Assembly (NCBI GenBank): GCA_031270615.1
Contig: JAISXE010000315.1
Location: 1-10,459, forward strand
DNA length: 10,459 nt
Source: Spirochaetia bacterium
Lineage (GTDB): Bacteria > Spirochaetota > Spirochaetia > DTKZ01
Direction: 5' to 3'
The position numbers and the translations under genes are program-made. Under the pieces are notes generated by a model. That model made no database searches. It had not been told where the DNA came from and saw only the letters and a program-made list of their open reading frames with translations. This document shows, one piece after another, positions 5,864 to 10,459 of this stretch. Each line of letters begins with the position of its first letter. Position 1 is the stretch's first letter.

Positions 5864-8227
5864 TTAGGCATTTTCCTTGTCTTTCAGGAAATCCCCCAGC
5901 GTGAAGGTCGATCCTGAATCCCCGTCCTGTATGTATTTTTGCAGTTCTTCCCTCTGCTGTTTCTTTTGGAATTCCCGAAGGGAAAGCGCCAGTTTCTGCC
6001 TGGACGGGTTGATTTCCAGCACAACGGCCTTGATCGTGTCCCCAACGGAAAACTTTTTCATCGCCTCGTCCACATCGTCGTTTGCTCGCTCGGCGATGTT
6101 CATCTTGCTGATGAGGCCCTCGATCCCGCCCTGGACCTTCACGAAAATGCCGAAATCCGTAATGTTCGTTATCTCGCCTTCGATGATGCTGCGCTCGGGA
6201 TAGGCTTTTTTCAAGGATATCCAGGGATCTTCGGAAAGTTGTTTCACGCCCAGGCGGATATTCCGCTCCTCGGGGTATATGTCGATGACGATCACCTCCA
6301 CCTCGTCGCCCTCTTTGAGGACGGAGCCGGGATTTTTGATTTTCTTGATCCAGGAAAGATCGTCCGCGTGCAGGAACCCGTCGATGCCTTCCTCCAGTTC
6401 GATAAAGGCCCCCGATCCGGTGATTTTCTTTACCTTGCGCGCCAGCCGCATCCCCCTGGGGTATTTTTCGCCGATTTCGTCCCAGGGATTCAGATGCACC
6501 TGCTTGAGTCCCAGGGAAATGCGCCCGGCCTCTATGTCGTAAGCGAGAATCTTCGCCTCGACCTCGTCCCCGGTTTTCAGGATTTCCTTGGGGTGGTTGA
6601 TCCGCTTGACCCAGGAGAACTCGGAAATATGGGCAAGCCCCTCAATGCCCTCGGCGATTTCTATGAAAGCGCCGAAATCCGCGAGCTTTGTGACCCTGCC
6701 TTTGATGACATCGCCCACGGCAAAGCTTTCCTCAAAATGAAGCCAGGGGTCTTCCTCGAAATGCTTCAGGGAAAGGTTGATCTTCCGGGTCCCGGTGTCA
6801 AGCTTGATGACCTTCAGGCGTATCTTTTGGCCCTTTTTCACATAGTCCTTGGGCCGGGTGACGTGGCCCCAGCTCATATCGTTGATATGCAGAAGGCCGT
6901 CGAAGCCGCCCAAATCGACGAAAGCGCCAAAGGAGGTAAAGCTTTTCACCGTTCCCTCCACCTCGTCGCCGATCTGGGTATTAGCAAAGAAATTCTCCCG
7001 TTTTCTGGCCGTTTCCTCTTCCAGCCAGTTCCTCCGCGACAGAATGATATTGATTCTGTTTTCGTTGTAGATTCTCTCCACCAGGAAATCGGACTCCATG
7101 TCGATGTATTTTTCCGGGTCCTCAACTCTGTGCGTGTCGATCTTTGAGATGGGATTGAAGCCGGAAATGCCGAAACCCAGATCCACCTCAAAGCCGCCCT
7201 TGATGGTCTTCGTTATTTTTCCCCTGATGGGCGTGTGGTCCTGGAAACAGGACTTGAGCTGTTTCCAAAAAAGCTTTTCGTCCGCCTTCTGCTTCGAGAC
7301 GATGAGTTCGCCCGCCCTGTTTTCTTTTTTCATCAGGACGACCTGAACCGTGTCTCCGATTTTCGGGGCGTCCGGGAATTCGCCCAGCGGGATCTTGCCT
7401 TCGGATTTGTAACCCACATCGACAAAGACACTGTCCGGACCGATTTCCACGACCCTGCCCTCGACGAGCTGGCCTTCTTCCAATTCATCGAGAGTTTTGA
7501 GGTACTGTTCCTGCAGTTCTTCCTGTAAGGGACTCTGAACTGGTTCTGACGTTTTGTTTTCGTTTTCTGCCATATAACCCCTGCCGATGATCTTCTTTTG
7601 CGGTACTAACGCTAATACTCTGTCACAAACTTCGTTTAGAGTCAAGTCCGAAGTGTCAATGTAGTGCGCGTCCTGGGAACGCGCCAGGCTGCCCTCTGTT
7701 TTGTGGGTGTCGATCCGGTCCCGCTCGCGGAGGGCCTCGGCGATTTCCGTTTCGGGAAGCCCGCTCGTCCCCTGCAAAAAGCGCCGCCTGGCCCGCGTTT
7801 CCGGTTTCGCGTCAAGGAAGATTTTGACCTCGGCGTCGGGAAAGACGACCGTCGTGATGTCCCGACCTTCCATGACGATGTCGCGGGCAGCGGCGATTTC
7901 ACGCAGGCGGCGGTTCACCTCGCGGCGCACCGGCACGATGGCGGAATGCCTCGCGACCCAGGCGTCAATCCTGTCGGTGTGGAGCGCCTCCCCGCGGCCT
8001 ACGCCGTCGATGGCGAGATCCCCGTCCTTGATGGAAACATCCATGTCCCGCGCGACACCGGCAATGGCATCCTCGTCGTCAAGGGGGGTCCCCCCCTCCA
8101 TCGCCTTCCAGGTAACGGCGCGGTAGAAATTCCCGGAGTTCAAAAACAGAAAGCCGCGCCTGCGGGCAATCATCTCCGCCACGCTGCTTTTCCCGACCCC
8201 GGCGGGCCCGTCAATTGCTACTACCAT
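5864..8227 (-). CDS. cmk-rpsA: fused cytidylate kinase / 30S ribosomal protein S1
   Basis: One 787-residue frame carries two proteins that are separate in most bacteria. Residues 1-210 are CMP kinase (CMP/dCMP + ATP to the diphosphate): Walker A GPAGVGKS (7-14), SGNFYRA (31-37), GRD (121-123), FPDAEVKIFLDA (129-140) and ARRRFLQG (146-153). Residues 219-787 are S1, which helps bring mRNA to the 30S subunit, with six S1 repeats at about 251-315, 333-398, 418-488, 503-575, 590-662 and 677-751; the full six matches E. coli S1. The fusion is documented in Treponema pallidum. The kinase shows Asn30, Thr125 and Lys176 where the E. coli enzyme has Asp, Gly and Arg. Start: ATG at 8227, overlapping rluB by 17 bp, with AAGGGGA about 6 nt upstream. 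An internal ATG at 7573 could also give free S1. Confidence 0.95.
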   Translation of the reverse strand: MVVAIDGPAGVGKSSVAEMIARRRGFLFLNSGNFYRAVTWKAMEGGTPLDDEDAIAGVARDMDVSIKDGDLAIDGVGRGEALHTDRIDAWVARHSAIVPVRREVNRRLREIAAARDIVMEGRDITTVVFPDAEVKIFLDAKPETRARRRFLQGTSGLPETEIAEALRERDRIDTHKTEGSLARSQDAHYIDTSDLTLNEVCDRVLALVPQKKIIGRGYMAENENKTSEPVQSPLQEELQEQYLKTLDELEEGQLVEGRVVEIGPDSVFVDVGYKSEGKIPLGEFPDAPKIGDTVQVVLMKKENRAGELIVSKQKADEKLFWKQLKSCFQDHTPIRGKITKTIKGGFEVDLGFGISGFNPISKIDTHRVEDPEKYIDMESDFLVERIYNENRINIILSRRNWLEEETARKRENFFANTQIGDEVEGTVKSFTSFGAFVDLGGFDGLLHINDMSWGHVTRPKDYVKKGQKIRLKVIKLDTGTRKINLSLKHFEEDPWLHFEESFAVGDVIKGRVTKLADFGAFIEIAEGIEGLAHISEFSWVKRINHPKEILKTGDEVEAKILAYDIEAGRISLGLKQVHLNPWDEIGEKYPRGMRLARKVKKITGSGAFIELEEGIDGFLHADDLSWIKKIKNPGSVLKEGDEVEVIVIDIYPEERNIRLGVKQLSEDPWISLKKAYPERSIIEGEITNITDFGIFVKVQGGIEGLISKMNIAERANDDVDEAMKKFSVGDTIKAVVLEINPSRQKLALSLREFQKKQQREELQKYIQDGDSGSTFTLGDFLKDKENA
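7571..7582 (-). promoter_or_regulatory. candidate internal ribosome binding site and start codon for free S1
   Basis: At the kinase/S1 junction the minus strand reads AGGGG-TTAT-ATG, with AGGGG at 7578-7582 and the ATG at 7571-7573 (Met219 of the fusion). Starting here gives 569 residues, close to the 557 of stand-alone E. coli S1, and all six S1 repeats are kept. The codons just before it are AT-rich (ATT, CTA, TTA, GTA, AGA), unlike the GC-rich usage on either side, which could keep the site unstructured. Use of this start is inferred. Confidence 0.4.
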
Positions 8228-8951
8228 GAGCTTTCCCCTTTTTCAAGAATGCGGCCACCTCCCCGGGGCTTAAACGGCGGAATTCCCCCGGCCTGAGACC
8301 TTTCAGCGTTACCGCGCCTATGCGCACCCGGTGCACCCGTGTGGGATACAGGCCGCAGGAGGCAAATGCGTTGCGTATCTCCCGGTTTTTCCCCTCCCCC
8401 AGCACAAGCGAGACGACAGTGGGGCTTTTCAGGACATAGGATTTCAGCCGGTAACGCTCCCCCCCCACGGTGATGCCCTTCTGGTAATCCCTAAGAAAGT
8501 CCTCGGGGATATCCTTCGACGTTTCGACGAGGTATTCCTTTTCGACCTCCGACCGGGGGTGGGAGACCGCCTGCGTGAACTCCCCGTCGTTCGTAAAAAA
8601 AATAAGCCCCGAGGAAAGAAAATCCAGCCTGCCCACAGGATACAGCCGCATATCGAAGCCGGGCTTCAGAAGGTCAAGGGCCAGGGGCCGCCCCTGCGGG
8701 TCGTCTGTTGTGGACAGGAATTTCGGCGGCTTGTTCAAAGCCAGGTACACAAAGTTCCTGACCGGGTACACCCTGCGCCGCCGGAAAACAACCGCGTCCT
8801 CCTCCCCCACTTTGGAACCAAGCTCCGTCACGATCCTGCCATTCACCTTTACCAGCCCGTCCTTGATGAACTCCTCGCACGCGCGCCGGGAAGCGACGCC
8901 CGCGTGGGCCAGAAAAACCTGAAGCCGCATTTGTCCGTCCGTATTAGCCAT
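8211..8951 (-). CDS. rluB: RsuA/RluB-family rRNA pseudouridine synthase
   Basis: The 246-residue product isomerises a uridine in ribosomal RNA to pseudouridine. It has an N-terminal S4 RNA-binding domain (about 8-55; RLQVFLAHAGVASRRACEE, then VKVNGR at 34-39) followed by the catalytic domain. The family motif GRLDFLSSGLIFFTNDG (107-123) holds the catalytic Asp110. The second conserved block is GEGKNREIRNAF, where most relatives have GRNRxVRR. Among RsuA, RluB, RluE and RluF, length and especially position after scpB and before cmk favour RluB, which modifies 23S rRNA, but the target cannot be proved from sequence. The ATG at 8951 overlaps the end of scpB by 8 bp, with AGGGAGAGG about 10 nt upstream. 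The 3' end overlaps cmk-rpsA by 17 bp. Confidence 0.9.
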   Translation of the reverse strand: MANTDGQMRLQVFLAHAGVASRRACEEFIKDGLVKVNGRIVTELGSKVGEEDAVVFRRRRVYPVRNFVYLALNKPPKFLSTTDDPQGRPLALDLLKPGFDMRLYPVGRLDFLSSGLIFFTNDGEFTQAVSHPRSEVEKEYLVETSKDIPEDFLRDYQKGITVGGERYRLKSYVLKSPTVVSLVLGEGKNREIRNAFASCGLYPTRVHRVRIGAVTLKGLRPGEFRRLSPGEVAAFLKKGKAHGSSN

Positions 8952-9477
8952 TCAGCGCGAACCTCTCCCTATCCTGTTCGTCCAGCTTCGGAAGGTCGGC
9001 GATGCTGGCAAGCCGAAACAACTTGAGAAAGTCTTTTGTCGTCTTGTACTGCATGGGTTTCCCCGGCGCGTCTTTTTTCCCCGCCTCGTCGATAAGTTTG
9101 CGATCCATAAGAAGCCGGATCATGTTGTCGGCGGCAACGCCGCGCAGGGTCTCGATTTCCCCCCGTGTGATGGGCTGGGAATAGGCAATAATCGACAAGG
9201 TTTCCAGCGCGGCGCGCGAAAGGCGGTTGTCGTTTTTCCTGCCGTAATGGCCTTTCAGGCGCTCCCACAACTGCTTTTTCGGCGCGAACATATACCCGCC
9301 GCCCAGCATGAGCAGTTCGATGCCATGCTCCGGCAGGGAGTATTGTTCCCTCAAAGCCTCCAGCGCCGCGTCCACCGCCTCTTTCGGCAGTTCCGTCCTG
9401 CGGCACAGGGTTTTCTCGTCAATGGGGTCTGCCTCCAAAAAAAGCACCGCCTCAACCAGCGCCGTCTGCGTTTCCAG
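8944..9477 (-). CDS. scpB: segregation and condensation protein B, probable non-standard start
   Basis: ScpB is a dimeric winged-helix protein that binds the kleisin ScpA and, with SMC, compacts and segregates chromosomes. The strongest signature is LSRAALETLSIIAYSQPITRGEIETLRGV, split here as LETLSIIAYSQPITRGEIE and LRGV, followed by the typical GRxDxPGRxxxY-like block (KKDAPGKPMQYKTT). The first GTG (9447) would cut off the conserved first helix. Reading further upstream in frame gives ALVEAVLFLEADPIDEKTL, the expected ScpB N-terminus, but that extension has no ATG, GTG or TTG. A CTG at 9475-9477 lies 6 nt after a perfect AGGAGG and gives 177 residues; an ATT at 9478-9480 is the alternative. 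I therefore place the start at the CTG. This overlaps scpA by 26 bp. The gene ends 8 bp inside rluB. Confidence 0.85.
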   Translation of the reverse strand: METQTALVEAVLFLEADPIDEKTLCRRTELPKEAVDAALEALREQYSLPEHGIELLMLGGGYMFAPKKQLWERLKGHYGRKNDNRLSRAALETLSIIAYSQPITRGEIETLRGVAADNMIRLLMDRKLIDEAGKKDAPGKPMQYKTTKDFLKLFRLASIADLPKLDEQDRERFALNG

Positions 9478-10231
9478 AATCTTCCTCCTGCCGGCCTTCC
9501 GCCGCCGTAGCCGTGATTCGAATATCGCCGAAAATCGTGTTTTGGTAAACCCGTATTGTCTTCATCTTGACCGCTTCCAGCATCGCAAGAAAGGCGCAGA
9601 TAATGTCGAAAAGCGAATTGGAGCGGGTAAGCAAATCGGTGAAAAGGAAATCCTTCTTTGTCTCAAGATATTCCTGGATCAGCGTCAGCTTCTCGTTTAC
9701 CGAGACCTCCTCGTACAGCTCCAGAATCTTCGTCGAAGAAGAAAGGGAACCGATAATGGCGCTGAAAGTTTTTATGAGATCCCCGATCTCGATTTCCTCC
9801 CACAAATCCTCGTCCGCGAAAGGCAGCGTCCTCTGTCGGTTCTTCCGCTCGAAAATCCATTCCGTCTCCCGTTCCTTCTCGCCAATCATATCGGACAGCT
9901 TTTTGATCCTCTGGTATTCAATAAGTTTTTCCACAAGCTCCTTCCGCGGGTCCTCGAATTCCTCCGACAGGTCGTCTATGGGCAGGAGCATGCGGGATTT
10001 TATAAACAGCAGCGTGGCGGCTTCCAGATAAAATTCCGTGATATTTTCCAAATTGATCTTGACGGCAAGAGCCAGATACGCCAGATACTGCTCCGTGATT
10101 TTCGTAATGGGAATATCGTAAATATTCATCTCGTTCGTTTTGATGAGGTTGAGCAGCAGATCCAAAGGCCCCTCGAACACCCCGTCAATCTTGAATTTAA
10201 ACGCGCTTTTCCCGCTTTGAACATCTTCCAT
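9452..10231 (-). CDS. scpA: segregation and condensation protein A (kleisin)
   Basis: ScpA is the kleisin subunit that bridges the SMC heads and recruits ScpB. The 259-residue product has the family's size and landmarks: FEGPLDLLLNLI (19-30), NIYDIPITKITEQYL (36-50), the FYLEAATLLFIKSRMLLP block (67-84), an acidic, variable middle (85-195) and a C-terminal winged helix (FLAMLEAVKMKTIRVYQN, 214-231). An acidic tail of about 20 residues after GDIRI encodes the scpB ribosome binding site, so the tail's sequence may partly reflect that second role. The ATG at 10231 has no recognisable Shine-Dalgarno site and sits only 12 nt after a good -10 box. The mRNA is thus predicted to be nearly leaderless. 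It is the first gene of the operon. Confidence 0.95.
   Translation of the reverse strand: MEDVQSGKSAFKFKIDGVFEGPLDLLLNLIKTNEMNIYDIPITKITEQYLAYLALAVKINLENITEFYLEAATLLFIKSRMLLPIDDLSEEFEDPRKELVEKLIEYQRIKKLSDMIGEKERETEWIFERKNRQRTLPFADEDLWEEIEIGDLIKTFSAIIGSLSSSTKILELYEEVSVNEKLTLIQEYLETKKDFLFTDLLTRSNSLFDIICAFLAMLEAVKMKTIRVYQNTIFGDIRITATAAEGRQEEDSGNADGAG
9484..9489 (-). promoter_or_regulatory. perfect Shine-Dalgarno site for scpB inside scpA
   Basis: The minus strand reads AGGAGG here, within the last codons of scpA. It is 6 nt upstream of CTG (9475-9477), 3 nt upstream of ATT (9478-9480) and 36 nt upstream of the GTG at 9447, so it can serve only the two non-standard codons. It is the main reason for choosing the longer ScpB. 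Confidence 0.6.
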
Positions 10232-10243
10232 GGACTTTCGGGG

Positions 10244-10272
10244 AGTATAGCATAGTCGAAAAACTTGTTCAA
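10244..10272 (-). promoter_or_regulatory. sigma70-type promoter for the operon
   Basis: On the minus strand TTGAAC (10267-10272, 4 of 6 to TTGACA) and TATACT (10244-10249, 5 of 6 to TATAAT) are separated by exactly 17 nt. Transcription would start around 10237, about 5 nt before the scpA ATG. It is the only promoter I can support in the window and could drive all nine genes. No start site has been measured. Confidence 0.6.
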
Positions 10273-10367
10273 GGGTACGCTGTCCGAAGGCAGCAATTCC
10301 GATTTCAAAACGAAAATCACAAGAAATGCGGTTTTTATGGGAGCCTGTTCCAACAACCCATTTATAA

Positions 10368-10439
10368 TTTCACTCCGATTCGGAATTTTGGCGCATTTGC
10401 GGCGTAAAACGCCGCAAACCGGGCTTTTCGCTCCAATTC
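10368..10439. repeat. imperfect direct repeat, two 14-bp copies 58 bp apart
   Basis: Plus-strand TTTCACTCCGATTC (10368-10381) and TTTCGCTCCAATTC (10426-10439) match at 12 of 14 positions. They flank the hairpin at 10396-10418. The first copy also begins a small inverted repeat, TCCGATTCGGA. This arrangement looks like part of a dispersed intergenic repeat unit, but only a genome-wide search could show that. Confidence 0.5.
10396..10418. repeat. perfect GC-rich inverted repeat (hairpin)
   Basis: TTTGCGGCG and CGCCGCAAA form a perfect 9-bp stem around a 5-nt TAAAA loop; a T-A pair can extend it to 10 bp with an AAA loop. It is not followed by a convincing U-tract on either strand (TTTT comes only 6 nt later on the plus strand), so it is not a clear terminator. 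It lies upstream of the scpA promoter in the non-coding stretch. Confidence 0.65.
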
Positions 10440-10444
10440 CTCGT

Positions 10445-10459
10445 GCTTGCTTCGCAAGC
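10445..10459. repeat. second hairpin at the window edge
   Basis: GCTTGC-TTC-GCAAGC is a perfect 6-bp inverted repeat with a 3-nt loop that ends exactly at the last base of the window. It follows the second copy of the direct repeat by 5 nt and may be part of the same palindromic unit, whose remainder lies outside. Confidence 0.5.

Noticed and set aside
5939..7147. 402-codon open frame on the plus strand opposite S1
   Set aside because: It mirrors the codon pattern of the well-supported rpsA frame on the other strand, has no recognisable domain, and lies wholly inside a conserved gene.
7654..7659. Perfect TTGACA (-35-like) on the minus strand before the internal S1 start
   Set aside because: No acceptable -10 hexamer lies 15-19 nt downstream (best 3 of 6), so I do not call an internal promoter.
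9308..10255. 315-codon open frame on the plus strand opposite scpA/scpB
   Set aside because: Low-complexity Ser/Arg-rich translation opposite two conserved genes; a shadow of their codon use.
10126..10356. 76-codon minus-strand frame starting in the intergenic repeat
   Set aside because: It overlaps the start of scpA in another frame, has no ribosome binding site, and its early part is non-coding repeat sequence.
10396..10430. Hairpin as an intrinsic terminator
   Set aside because: The stem is strong, but no uridine run follows directly on either strand, so a repeat is a better description.

Overview
The window reads as one long leftward (minus-strand) operon from a spirochaete, most likely a Treponema or close relative. 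The best clue is the fusion of cytidylate kinase to ribosomal protein S1 in one frame, an arrangement known from Treponema pallidum. A spirochaete-type lipoprotein signal and a CHASE2-type class III adenylate cyclase fit this. The species cannot be fixed from the sequence. I see no tRNA, rRNA, CRISPR array, insertion sequence, phage gene or other sign of recent transfer.

Layout, in the direction of transcription (right to left): an upstream non-coding stretch (10232-10459) holds a GC-rich hairpin, an imperfect direct repeat, a second hairpin cut by the window edge, and a good sigma70-type promoter close to the first gene. Then follow scpA and scpB (kleisin and winged-helix partners of SMC, chromosome condensation), rluB (23S rRNA pseudouridine synthase), cmk-rpsA (CMP kinase fused to a six-domain S1), a GAF/AAA+/Fis sigma54-dependent activator, a membrane-anchored TPR protein, a CHASE2 adenylate cyclase, an unrecognised lipoprotein and a small three-helix membrane protein. 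Neighbours overlap by 8-38 bp or are separated by 3-21 bp, so no internal promoter or terminator is needed, and coupled translation is likely in several places.

The first half is a housekeeping block (scpA-scpB-rluB-cmk-rpsA, an order shared by many bacteria). The second half is a signalling block: a sigma54 activator, a cAMP-producing enzyme with a large extracytoplasmic sensor, and three envelope proteins. A joint function for the second half is inference from context only.

The points most worth following are: scpB, whose conserved N-terminus is only recovered from a non-ATG/GTG/TTG start behind a perfect AGGAGG; a possible internal start that would release free S1 from the cmk-rpsA gene; a calcium-loop-like insertion inside the CHASE2 sensor of the cyclase; unusual residues in the fused kinase; and the palindromic upstream repeat. 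I did not find a wholly new system. The genes are mostly recognisable families in a partly unusual arrangement.
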